A stretch of 19,247 nt of DNA from CAZECE01 sp964510525 (GTDB taxonomy: Bacteria > Pseudomonadota > Gammaproteobacteria > Pseudomonadales > JANQJO01), in contig CAZECE010000037.1 in NCBI GenBank assembly GCA_964510525.1, positions 1 through 19,247 on the forward strand, given 5' to 3'. The notes beneath the pieces are model-generated. The model had not been told where the DNA came from. It made no database searches and was given only the letters and a program-made list of their open reading frames with translations. The translations under genes and the position numbers were made by a program. Positions 7,624-15,065 of this stretch are shown here, piece by piece. Position 1 is the first letter of the stretch. Every line of letters starts with the position of its first letter.

Positions 7624-8735
7624 TCCTCTTGGGTCACTGCGTCATCAACAGGTTCAGGCTCTGATTCGGCTGAAGGCTCAGATTCCGCTGAAGGCTCAGA
7701 TTCCGCTGAAGGCTCTTGCTGGGCTGAAGGCTCAAGTTCCGCTGAAGGCTCAAGTTCCGCTGAAGGCTCTAAATCAGTTAAAGGTTCTGGCTCTGGTTCT
7801 GGCTCAGGGGCTGGCGTGAAGAGTTGGGTTTTTGTTTTGCCGGTTAATTTATCCGCTTCGGCACGATTCACTTTAAAGTAAACAGGATGGTCTGAGCTTT
7901 TGATAACCAAGTGAGCACCCGATTTTGGTTCTGAGAGCACCCATTGCGTTTGGTTGCTGCTGGTTTTGAGCGCAACAGTGAGTGTGGGTTTACTTTGTTG
8001 ATAGTCATCTGAGCTGTCAGTACCCAATGCGGCTTCTAAGGTAAATTGCTTCAAATCATTGATCAAACTGTCGAGTTGATCTTGACGAACGGCGTCACCT
8101 TCATTGAGACCCTCAAGTACCCATTTGTCTTCCTTTTTGTTCAGGAGAACGTTTTGTTCGACTTCAGGAAAGGTAAGGTTGATTTGGGTTATTAAGTCCA
8201 GTTTGGGTTGCAGGAGTTTGCGATCAAACCAGGCTGTATTATCTGTAGACGCTTCGAAATTACTCAATTCGATTGAATAGATTTCATTGCTACCATCCAA
8301 TCGGGCGTGCACCTTTCGATAACCGGGTGAGGTGCCTGTAAAAAGGGTAGCGACAGCCGTTTCACCTTTTTTAAACACCATCTTACGCTGGAAGGTTTCT
8401 TCTGAAACCTCAAAGCGCTTTTGCGCTTCTGCTGTTTGCCCTACCGGCCATGTTTGAGGAATGTCTTCCAGTTTCTTCAATAGATCACTGATCTTTTTTT
8501 CATTGACCGGCAGCTCGTGATAATTGGGTAATAACCAGGTGTTATCTTGGCGTTGCAGCGTAATGACATCATCTTGATCAGAAATCTCAAGAGCGGTGAT
8601 ACTGGACCAATTAATATCAAGCAGCGCGGTGCTTTCCGACTGACCGGAGGTATCAAACCGTTCGATGTTATTAAAAACCACCAAGCCTAATTGCAAGATC
8701 ATGAGTACGGTTAGAATTTTAATGGCTGTTTGCAT
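7620..8735 (-). CDS. DUF4340 domain-containing membrane-anchored protein
   Basis: A 371-residue protein with one N-terminal hydrophobic segment (about residues 5-24, ILTVLMILQLGLVVF), so it is likely anchored in the inner membrane with the rest in the periplasm. The body matches the DUF4340 pattern seen beside GldG-type transporter genes, with W-x-x-x-x-ALEI, LQRQDNTWLLP, KKISDLLKKLEDI, and GYRKVHARLDGSNEIYSIE followed by AWFDRKLL. Its biochemical role is unknown. ATG 8735 is chosen for AGAGGG just upstream; a TTG at 8759 would add eight residues. The C-terminal 60 residues are an acidic, Pro-rich low-complexity tail, with PEPEPEPEP followed by six EPSA-x-x hexapeptides. It follows the GldF/GldG gene by 113 bp and overlaps ligA by 4 bp. 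It probably works with the ABC transporter rather than with the ligase. Confidence 0.85.
   Translation of the reverse strand: MQTAIKILTVLMILQLGLVVFNNIERFDTSGQSESTALLDINWSSITALEISDQDDVITLQRQDNTWLLPNYHELPVNEKKISDLLKKLEDIPQTWPVGQTAEAQKRFEVSEETFQRKMVFKKGETAVATLFTGTSPGYRKVHARLDGSNEIYSIELSNFEASTDNTAWFDRKLLQPKLDLITQINLTFPEVEQNVLLNKKEDKWVLEGLNEGDAVRQDQLDSLINDLKQFTLEAALGTDSSDDYQQSKPTLTVALKTSSNQTQWVLSEPKSGAHLVIKSSDHPVYFKVNRAEADKLTGKTKTQLFTPAPEPEPEPEPLTDLEPSAELEPSAELEPSAQQEPSAESEPSAESEPSAESEPEPVDDAVTQEE
7662..7769 (-). repeat. 18-bp minisatellite, six copies, encoding EPSA-x-x
   Basis: Six consecutive 18-bp units read on the minus strand as EPSAEL, EPSAEL, EPSAQQ, EPSAES, EPSAES and EPSAES. Several units differ by only one or two bases, which suggests recent expansion. 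Any gain or loss of whole units keeps the frame. The array ends 42 bp before the stop codon, close to the ligA start. Confidence 0.93.
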
Positions 8736-8829
8736 GTTATCCCTCTGAAATCGGATCAATAATGGTGCTTACAAATAAATGGGACTAAGTTACGGCATAC
8801 CTATTCCATGCCAAATTATGTATTCATAG

Positions 8830-8859
8830 CCAGTTATATACTGACCAGTTATGTACTGA
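8830..8859. repeat. 15-bp tandem duplication across the stop codon of the GldF/GldG gene
   Basis: CCAGTTATATACTGA (8830-8844) is followed directly by CCAGTTATGTACTGA (8845-8859), with one mismatch. A more diverged copy may precede them near 8812-8829. The second unit contains the stop codon of the minus-strand gene (8849-8851). Part of the array is therefore coding and part lies in the 113-bp spacer before the DUF4340 gene. Confidence 0.8.
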
Positions 8860-11758
8860 GCAATTTTTTGTAGCCAGATTGGTAGCTTCTAAGAATCAAC
8901 CGATACAATCCGAACAGCAGTGCTAAGCCGGCGATCATAAAGGCGTAGTTGACTTGCTCCCAAAACCGTTGCTCTTCCACTTTTAAGTTAGGCAAGGTGC
9001 GTGAAAAGTGACCTCGGCTACGAATGCTGAGTAAGTCACGGTCTTCCAATGACCAATCGACGCTATTCAGAATGACTTGCAGTGAGTTTTGATACAGGGT
9101 GCGCTCAGCAGAACTCAAGAGCTGGATGGTTTGATCGTTGAGAAACTGATTGGATGCAAACAAAAACAGCCGAGAAGATTCTGGAGACGTATCAATGACC
9201 TGGTCAATGATGCCTAAGCTATCTTCTTCACTTTCGGTGTCATCCTGGTTCTCTGCAGGCTCGTCGTTGGCTTCGAGTAAGGGTGAGCTTTTGCCTTGAT
9301 AGAACGAGTTGAACTTCCCTTCAATTAAGCTCGCAACCGTCCAGCTGTCGCGTTTGCCTGATGCGGTAAAACCACTGCCACCGTTGGGTCCGAGGTTTGG
9401 TAACACATCTAAACTGCTGGAAAGCCAAGCGTTAGGGGAACTGGTCAGTAAGGGCGTTACCGTTTGGCTTTCCAAGGCAGCGATGGTCATGGGAGAAGCC
9501 CAGCTGATTGTTACTTGGTTTAAACCACTGGTGATGTCTGTTTCTTCGTTTAAGCCGGGGGCGCGCACATCAATGAAGTATGGGTAATCTAATTGCTTCA
9601 TTTCCTGGAACGTAAAGCCCCTGACTTGACGGGTGACTGGTATTGGGAAAGGAACATTTTGAGGGTCCAAAATCATGGATTTTTCGAATTCAATGCCATT
9701 GAAACTGAGCCAGTCTTCCAGGCCAGAGGCGTGGTTTTTGGCGCTGAGACTGTTGCGGCTCATCTCGGTATTGAACGGAGCCGTTGCTAAGAGTACCGTG
9801 CCGCCTTGCATTAAGTATTGGTCAATGGCAAATACCTGGCTGCTGTTAAGATCGGTAGGCGACAGCACCATCAGGAAATCCGTGTTGGCCGGAACATAGC
9901 CAGAGCTGAGCGTGTCTTTTTCGACACTGTATTCGGCATTCAGCATATCTTCCAAAAATTGAAAAGATGGTCCGGTTGGCTGTGGGCTGAATTGATTGGC
10001 ACTCGATTCGGGGACGACTAAGGTGACCACCTTGGTAAAACCGGTAGAGAACCGCTTAAGTGATGCTTCGAGGTTACGCTTAAAGGCTTCAGGCTCTAAG
10101 TCTTCGGGTAAGCTTATTTGGAATACTTGATCAGAGCCGGCCAAGGTGAGGTAGAAATAAAAATTTTGCGAACTAAAGAGGCTGGTGGTCATGGGGCGAA
10201 AACCGAATTGTTCAAGGAGTTGGTTGGCTAACGCCGGGTTTTGAGTCGGGTCTTCGAAGGTAAAGCTGAACTTGTTAGACTCAGTAAGGTTGGCGGTTTC
10301 AGTCAATTCTTCTAAAACAGCTAGCATTGAGTCTTTAAAGGCTTTTAACGGCTCGGGTAAGCTGCTGTCTCCAGAGACGTAGCCTTTGAATTCGATGGGC
10401 GTTTTGATGGTCGCGAATAGGTCGCCAGCTGACTGGAAACCGTGGAGCGTCTTCTTAATCGTACGAGTCAGGTCGTATTCTGGATTTCTAAGTTTTACAT
10501 CCAGTTCAGTTTCACTCAGCTGTTTGACTTCAATCAAGTCCTGAAAATTCAATACCTCGTATTCATCACCGTACTGAATCAATACATCAAAATAGGCGTT
10601 GACCAGGGAAGCTTGATATTTATCTGAGACTTGAAAAGGTACGGGTTTGATGCCGTATTTGCTGTTGGCTTCATCTTCCATTTCTGGATTGGATTGAGGG
10701 TCAATGAATTCCACCTTGACCTGTCCATCTCCCGCGACCTCATACTCTTTAATAAGGTCTTTAATCTGAGGTACCAAGGGCGCCAGTAATGGGTGTGTTT
10801 TTTGGCTGAAGTAGCCACGAATGAGTAGCGGCTCTTGTAGGCGCGCTAGGTAATTTTCAGTGGCTTGAGAAATGGAGTATATCTTACCTTCGGTGAGGTC
10901 GGTTCTGAGTTTGTTGATCGGGTTTAACCATAGGTTACCCAGAATAAAGTTAGCAATGCATAAAAAGACCAACGAATACCAGCCGCTGTGATAACGCTTA
11001 GTGGCCACCTCCGGTGCTAAAGGCCCCTTCGACCAGCGTAGTTTTTCAAGTGACAATAAGTTTAGGCTGATGAAAATGCCAAAAATACTGAGATAGTAGA
11101 ATATGTCTCTAAAATCGATAACGCCGCGTGTTATGGATTCAAATCGGGTTTGCGTGCTTAAGCCCATGAACACGTTTTTAAGGTTTTCACCAAGAGCGCC
11201 ATGCAAGGTGTCGCTACCCAATAAATAAAATAAAAAACAAATCAGTGATGTCACAATCAAACTGACGATTTGGCTGTCAGTTTTTGCACTGACGTAAAGA
11301 CCAATTGCAATATAAGCCGCACTCAAGCATAGCGTTGCTACGTAGGCGCCAATGACAGGGCCCCAGTCGAGTTGACCTAAGTGCGCGACAGTGAAGGGTA
11401 TGGGTAACGTTAGGATTAAAGACAGCGCAATCAGCGCCAGGCACGCCAATGACTTTCCTGCGACAAATTGCGCTGGGCTGATCGGCACTGTGAGGACAAA
11501 TTCCAGTGTGCCCATGCGTTTTTCTTCACTCCACATGCGCATGGTGAGAGAGGCCACTAAAAAGATGAGCAACAGTGGCATCCATTCAAAAAGCGGGCGC
11601 ACGTCGGCAATATTCCTGGCAAAAAAGGCTTCAACCCAAAAGAAAATAAATAAATTGACCGCCAAAAAGGTCGCTAAAAACACAAAAGCGACGGGCGAGG
11701 AGAAAAAAACAAAGATTTCTTTACGAGCAATTCTTAAAAAAGGCGCATCAAGCAGCAT
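8849..11758 (-). CDS. Fused GldF-type ABC-2 permease and GldG-type auxiliary protein
   Basis: A 969-residue inner-membrane protein joining two functions that are separate in Bacteroidetes gliding systems. Residues 1-240 are an ABC-2 type permease with about six membrane segments and the family motif MRMWSEEKRMGTLEFVLTVP (73-92). After another membrane segment (about 261-279) comes the GldG hallmark RTDLTEGKIYSIS (285-297) and a large extracytoplasmic ABC_transp_aux-type region. A final membrane helix near residues 940-960 and a basic tail (SYQSGYKKLLST) close it. ATG 11758 is preferred because AGGAG lies 7 nt upstream. The longer frame beginning at 11896 would intrude 149 bp into the ATPase gene. 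It overlaps the ATPase gene by 11 bp, so the two are surely made together. The transported substrate is unknown, and a gliding role should not be assumed. Confidence 0.9.
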   Translation of the reverse strand: MLLDAPFLRIARKEIFVFFSSPVAFVFLATFLAVNLFIFFWVEAFFARNIADVRPLFEWMPLLLIFLVASLTMRMWSEEKRMGTLEFVLTVPISPAQFVAGKSLACLALIALSLILTLPIPFTVAHLGQLDWGPVIGAYVATLCLSAAYIAIGLYVSAKTDSQIVSLIVTSLICFLFYLLGSDTLHGALGENLKNVFMGLSTQTRFESITRGVIDFRDIFYYLSIFGIFISLNLLSLEKLRWSKGPLAPEVATKRYHSGWYSLVFLCIANFILGNLWLNPINKLRTDLTEGKIYSISQATENYLARLQEPLLIRGYFSQKTHPLLAPLVPQIKDLIKEYEVAGDGQVKVEFIDPQSNPEMEDEANSKYGIKPVPFQVSDKYQASLVNAYFDVLIQYGDEYEVLNFQDLIEVKQLSETELDVKLRNPEYDLTRTIKKTLHGFQSAGDLFATIKTPIEFKGYVSGDSSLPEPLKAFKDSMLAVLEELTETANLTESNKFSFTFEDPTQNPALANQLLEQFGFRPMTTSLFSSQNFYFYLTLAGSDQVFQISLPEDLEPEAFKRNLEASLKRFSTGFTKVVTLVVPESSANQFSPQPTGPSFQFLEDMLNAEYSVEKDTLSSGYVPANTDFLMVLSPTDLNSSQVFAIDQYLMQGGTVLLATAPFNTEMSRNSLSAKNHASGLEDWLSFNGIEFEKSMILDPQNVPFPIPVTRQVRGFTFQEMKQLDYPYFIDVRAPGLNEETDITSGLNQVTISWASPMTIAALESQTVTPLLTSSPNAWLSSSLDVLPNLGPNGGSGFTASGKRDSWTVASLIEGKFNSFYQGKSSPLLEANDEPAENQDDTESEEDSLGIIDQVIDTSPESSRLFLFASNQFLNDQTIQLLSSAERTLYQNSLQVILNSVDWSLEDRDLLSIRSRGHFSRTLPNLKVEEQRFWEQVNYAFMIAGLALLFGLYRLILRSYQSGYKKLLST

Positions 11759-12719
11759 GAGTAGCTCCTGTTTTTTGATTCGAATTTGAATTCGATTGTG
11801 GTGCCTGATTGATTTCGGCAAAAACGGTTTCAAGATCTCGGTTTTCGGGCTGTATACCGTAGATGGGGACTTGTGCGTTGACCAGGGTTTTGGCAATGTC
11901 TGCAGCCGCGAGATGAATGGATTGATTATGAACTTCTAGGGTGTGAGTAAACACGTTTTCAGTTTTCTGACTGCAAATATGCGTTAGCTGATCCAGGGTT
12001 TTAAAGTGTGGCTGCAGTTCTGGATAGGTCTTGTTGGTCAGCAACACCAATCGTTTACTTTCAGTCAGCCCGTCGAGGGTCGAATCAAGCGCGATCTTTC
12101 CATGCTTGACGATGATCACTCGATCACAAATGGCGTTGACTTCTTGCAGGATGTGCGTGGATAAAATGACGGTAGACTCTTTGCCCATCTCTTGAATCAA
12201 ATCGCGCATATGTTGGATCTGTGAGGGATCTAAGCCATTGGTTGGTTCATCTAAAATCAAAATTTTCGGTTTGTTTAAAATGGCTTGTGCCACGCCGACG
12301 CGTTGCCGGTACCCTCTTGAAAGGGTTCTAATCAGTGCTGAGGCTTTGTCTAGAAGGTCGGTTTTATGAATTGCCGCTAATACCGCTTCACGCCGGTCTT
12401 TATTGGGGATTTTTCGAAGCCGTGCTGCATAGTCGAGGTAATCGACGACGGACATTTCAGGGTAGATGGGGGGGGATTCAGGTAAGTAACCAATGAGTTG
12501 CTGGCAGTCTGTTGTATGGTCCAATAGAGCCTTGCCATTGATCTCGATGTGCCCCTCACTGGGTTCGAGAAAGCCCGTCAGCATTTTCATGATGGTGGTT
12601 TTGCCCGCACCATTGTGGCCGAGTAAACCAACGATTTGGCCAGGCTCAATAGTGAAATTGACGCGATCTACGGCTGCAAAATGGCCGTAATAACGTGAGA
12701 GAGAAGTCGCTTTAATCAT
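11748..12719 (-). CDS. ABC transporter ATP-binding protein, GldA-like
   Basis: The cytoplasmic ATPase that energises the downstream permease fusion. It is 323 residues, with a complete nucleotide-binding domain: Walker A GHNGAGKTT (34-42), Q-loop region YLPESPPIYPEM, signature LSRGYRQR (133-140), Walker B ILILDEPT (153-160) and switch histidine H189 in STH. Residues after about 220 form a C-terminal extension typical of ABC-2 importer/exporter ATPases of the GldA/NatA/CcmA group. The signature reads LSRGYRQR rather than LSGGQ, which is common in this subfamily. It starts at ATG 12719 with only a weak upstream purine stretch. As first gene of the five-gene chain down to the SulP transporter, it is probably expressed from the 186-bp spacer behind it. 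Confidence 0.95.
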   Translation of the reverse strand: MIKATSLSRYYGHFAAVDRVNFTIEPGQIVGLLGHNGAGKTTIMKMLTGFLEPSEGHIEINGKALLDHTTDCQQLIGYLPESPPIYPEMSVVDYLDYAARLRKIPNKDRREAVLAAIHKTDLLDKASALIRTLSRGYRQRVGVAQAILNKPKILILDEPTNGLDPSQIQHMRDLIQEMGKESTVILSTHILQEVNAICDRVIIVKHGKIALDSTLDGLTESKRLVLLTNKTYPELQPHFKTLDQLTHICSQKTENVFTHTLEVHNQSIHLAAADIAKTLVNAQVPIYGIQPENRDLETVFAEINQAPQSNSNSNQKTGATHAA

Positions 12720-12750
12720 GTGGCCCGGTCCTTAACACTCAATATCAAAC

Positions 12751-12774
12751 ATAAATCTATACAATATAAATCTA
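12751..12774. repeat. ATAAATCTA direct repeat, 15-bp period, in the ABC operon leader
   Basis: ATAAATCTA occurs at 12751-12759 and 12766-12774 in the AT-rich spacer (12720-12905) ahead of the ABC ATPase. The spacer is a plausible site for the operon promoter, but I cannot pick a -35/-10 pair with confidence. No clear intrinsic terminator for the upstream acidic-protein gene is seen, only an A/T-rich stretch near 12870. Confidence 0.5.
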
Positions 12775-12905
12775 CATAACTGACCAAATAAATGAATTAA
12801 ATAAGGCTATTAGTTAGTGCGTAGTATTTTGAGGATTTGCATTTATTTTTCAAGGCAGCGAAGTATTTTTTTTTAAAAATATCAATAATTTCGGCTGGTT
12901 ACTGG

Positions 12906-13997
12906 CTAGGAGCCGGTTGCTTGTTGGTCTGAACCATCTACTTGGTCAATTTCTTGGATGATGCCGTCAATGTCATCCGATAGGCTGTTGGATTCGCTTT
13001 GATCTTCAATGTTCTCATCGAAGAGGTCATCGAGAGCCTGCATGGCCTCATCGATTTCGGGTTCAGGTTCGGATTCCGGCGGTTGGGTGGCTTCTTGGGC
13101 GGCGGCAATGATGTCGTCGGGGTCAAGTGATGTTTCTTCTACTGGTGCTGGATCTACTGGTACTGTATCTACTGGTACTGGATCCGTTTCTTGGGTGTCT
13201 TCGGTGGTTGTCTCAGTTGTACTGTCAACAAGGGGCAGCTGTTGGCCTGTAATCACGCTCCCTAGGGAATAGGCGTGATTGAGGAGGTTGTCGGCATTTG
13301 CTAACAGCTCGGGCAAGGTGCTTTTGGCTTGTTCGATCAAGGCGCGATGATTTTTCTCCAGTTCGGGGTGTTCAGTTGCCCACTGTGAGCTGATGGATTG
13401 CATGTGAGCTTCAAGGCCTTTGTGTTCGGATTGTAATTGTTCTAGCTCGTTTTTAAGCGAATCGAGCTCGTTATTGGCCTGAGGTGTTGGCTTGTTATCC
13501 TGGTTTGTCGATTGAGCAACAGCTACGATTTTATCGTAATTGGGTTGAATGGTATTCCAAAGCTGTTCTGGTTCACGAGCAAAAGGTAAGAGTAGTTTTT
13601 CACTTTCGAGAAAATAAAAGCGCAACAAGGCCGTAACCTGTTCGGTAGTGGCCTGATTAGGCAATTGATGATCATCTATGTCTAAGGAGTGCAACCGCTC
13701 TTCTGTTTGCTCAAGGGCGCGGTTGATGCTTTCACTGAGTTCGCCTCCTACAACTTCAATGATGTCTGTGCCATTGTCTTCAACCTCTTCAGCGGTTTCA
13801 GGCTCTTCGGCGGGCTCTTCTTGCTGTGAGGTTTGGGGTTGGGGCTGTGGTTCTTGTCTTTCTATTAAAAGCTGGCGGTTGTGTTTTTTTAAGCGACGGT
13901 TGTAAAAAAAGGTGAATGCATTTGTTATCAGCAGCGCCAATAAGACCTGGGAAAATATTAACCACTCTATCAGTGTTGTTGAATCAAATAAGTTCAT
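12906..13997 (-). CDS. Uncharacterised membrane-anchored acidic coiled-coil protein
   Basis: I do not recognise this 363-residue protein. Residues 10-31 form one membrane helix (EWLIFSQVLLALLITNAFTFF), followed at once by a basic patch (RRLKKHNR). The positive-inside rule therefore puts the long remainder in the cytoplasm. A Pro/Gln/Glu linker follows (50-75, PQPQPQTSQQEEPAEEPE). Next come a helical region (about 80-165) including ALLRFYFLESEKLLLPF, a coiled-coil stretch (about 176-225, ELDSLKNELEQLQSEHKGLE), and an acidic Pro/Thr-rich tail with D-x-VPV repeats. ATG 13997 is preferred to GTG 14012; neither has a strong ribosome binding site. The architecture recalls ZipA (membrane anchor plus P/Q linker), but no ZipA C-terminal domain is seen. 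It may belong to the same transcript as the ABC genes downstream. Confidence 0.75.
   Translation of the reverse strand: MNLFDSTTLIEWLIFSQVLLALLITNAFTFFYNRRLKKHNRQLLIERQEPQPQPQTSQQEEPAEEPETAEEVEDNGTDIIEVVGGELSESINRALEQTEERLHSLDIDDHQLPNQATTEQVTALLRFYFLESEKLLLPFAREPEQLWNTIQPNYDKIVAVAQSTNQDNKPTPQANNELDSLKNELEQLQSEHKGLEAHMQSISSQWATEHPELEKNHRALIEQAKSTLPELLANADNLLNHAYSLGSVITGQQLPLVDSTTETTTEDTQETDPVPVDTVPVDPAPVEETSLDPDDIIAAAQEATQPPESEPEPEIDEAMQALDDLFDENIEDQSESNSLSDDIDGIIQEIDQVDGSDQQATGS
13138..13182 (-). repeat. 15-bp repeat (three copies) encoding D-x-x-PV
   Basis: Three consecutive 15-bp units (13138-13152, 13153-13167, 13168-13182) differ from each other at one or two bases. On the minus strand they encode DPVPV, DTVPV and DPAPV in the acidic tail of the membrane-anchored protein. 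The frame is preserved. Confidence 0.88.
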
Positions 13998-14052
13998 GAT
14001 GTCAATTTGCACCCGCTTGCCAGGTTGGATGCGGCTTTTGGGTAATTAATGG

Positions 14053-14081
14053 TTTTTGGTTGTTGGTACTTTGAGTATAAT
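14053..14081 (+). promoter_or_regulatory. Probable sigma-70 promoter of galU
   Basis: A perfect -10 box, TATAAT, lies at 14076-14081. The -35 element 17 bp upstream (TTTTTG, 14053-14058) is weak. The predicted start is near 14088, giving a leader of about 70 nt to the TTG start or about 118 nt to the canonical GalU start position. Confidence 0.6.
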
Positions 14082-14113
14082 CCCTCGTCGTCAAGTTTGA
14101 GAATTAATTGTTC

Positions 14114-14134
14114 ATTTGTATCTTTAATACAAAT
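14114..14134 (+). promoter_or_regulatory. Inverted repeat in the galU leader
   Basis: ATTTGTAT (14114-14121) and ATACAAAT (14127-14134) form a perfect 8-bp inverted repeat around a 5-nt loop. It lies between the predicted transcription start and the GAGGAG ribosome binding site. It could be an RNA hairpin or an operator; it lacks a T run and is AT-only apart from one G-C pair, so it is not a terminator. Confidence 0.45.
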
Positions 14135-14157
14135 CAGTGATGTTTGAGGAGAGGGTT

Positions 14158-15033
14158 TTGGGTATCGATAGTAGCAGTGGTAAGAATGGCAATAGAGGTA
14201 AGGGAATACTGACAAAATGTTTATTTCCAGTGGCGGGTTATGGCACCCGTTTTTTGCCGGCGACCAAGTCAATGCCTAAAGAGATGTTGCCCGTGGTCAA
14301 TAAACCCTTGGTTCAATATGGGGTGGAAGAGGCTATGCACGCTGGTATGACGGACATTGTGTTTGTTACCGGGCGGGGTAAGCGTGCGATTGAAGATCAT
14401 TTTGATATCAGTTATGAACTTGAGCACCAGATTAAGGGAACAGGGAAAGAGAAGTACTTGGAGGGTATTCGCGAAGTCATTGAAAGTTGTCATTTTGCTT
14501 ACAGCCGCCAGATAGAAATGAAGGGGTTGGGTCATGCCATTTTATCCGCAGAGAAGTTGATTGGTGACGAGGCGTTTGGGGTGATTTTGGCTGATGATTT
14601 CTGTGTGCCAGACGAGCGTGGTGTGATAGATCAAATGTTGCAGCTCTACAACCAATTTCGCTGCAGTATTGTGGCCATTGAAGAAGTTCCTGCAGAAGAG
14701 ATCCATAAGTATGGGGTGATTTCGGGCACCCAGATCAAAGAAGGCTTATATCAGATTGATAACATGGTAGAAAAACCAGACCCTGATAAGGCGCCAAGCA
14801 ATTATGCGATTATTGGTCGATATATCCTAACGCCTGACATTTTCAATATCTTGCGTAATACGCCTCCGGGCCGCAACGGTGAGGTGCAAATCACTGATGC
14901 GTTGTTGACACAGGCCAAACAGGGGTGTGTTATGGCGTATAAGTTCAAAGGACGCCGGTTTGATTGTGGCAGTGTGGGCGGTTTTGTAGAGGCCACAGAC
15001 TACTGCTACGAGCACTTGTATCATAACGAGTAG
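14158..15033 (+). CDS. galU: UTP-glucose-1-phosphate uridylyltransferase GalU
   Basis: Makes UDP-glucose from UTP and glucose-1-phosphate for cell-envelope and exopolysaccharide sugars. Motifs are intact: FPVAGYGTRFLPATKSMPKEMLPV (nucleotide loop and phosphate contacts), VTGRGKRAIEDHFD, LADDFC, NMVEKP, GRYIL and FDCGS. The start is the odd point. Relatives begin about three codons before K-C-L-F-P, but here that position (14206) is ATA, followed by CTG, with no ATG, GTG or TTG nearby. The TTG at 14158 is chosen because GAGGAG lies about 8 nt upstream. It gives 291 residues and adds a 16-residue Gly/Ser/Lys-rich extension to the usual 275 or so. ATG 14140 is in frame but lacks a ribosome binding site. 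Alternatively ATA or CTG may serve, with AGAGGTAAGGG just upstream. It is divergent from the acidic-protein gene. Confidence 0.93.
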   Translation: MGIDSSSGKNGNRGKGILTKCLFPVAGYGTRFLPATKSMPKEMLPVVNKPLVQYGVEEAMHAGMTDIVFVTGRGKRAIEDHFDISYELEHQIKGTGKEKYLEGIREVIESCHFAYSRQIEMKGLGHAILSAEKLIGDEAFGVILADDFCVPDERGVIDQMLQLYNQFRCSIVAIEEVPAEEIHKYGVISGTQIKEGLYQIDNMVEKPDPDKAPSNYAIIGRYILTPDIFNILRNTPPGRNGEVQITDALLTQAKQGCVMAYKFKGRRFDCGSVGGFVEATDYCYEHLYHNE

Positions 15034-15065
15034 CGCGAACTTGTTTGGTTGGCTAAATTGCCTGG

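Noticed and set aside
7662..7769. CRISPR array
   Set aside because: The repeats are contiguous 18-bp units without spacers and are in-frame protein coding.
11748..11896. GldF/GldG protein starting at 11896
   Set aside because: This would overlap the ATPase gene by 149 bp and add a non-conserved N-terminus; ATG 11758 has AGGAG at good spacing.
13009..13272. Plus-strand frame rich in Ser/Gly/Val
   Set aside because: It is the mirror of the acidic repeat tail on the minus strand and has no independent support.
12906..13997. Identification as ZipA
   Set aside because: The membrane anchor and P/Q linker are similar, but the C-terminal part is coiled coil and acidic repeats with no ZipA FtsZ-binding domain pattern, and it is not directly before ligA.
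15034..15065. Terminator between galU and the convergent exported-protein gene
   Set aside because: Only a very short GGC/GCC pairing and no T run; not supportable.
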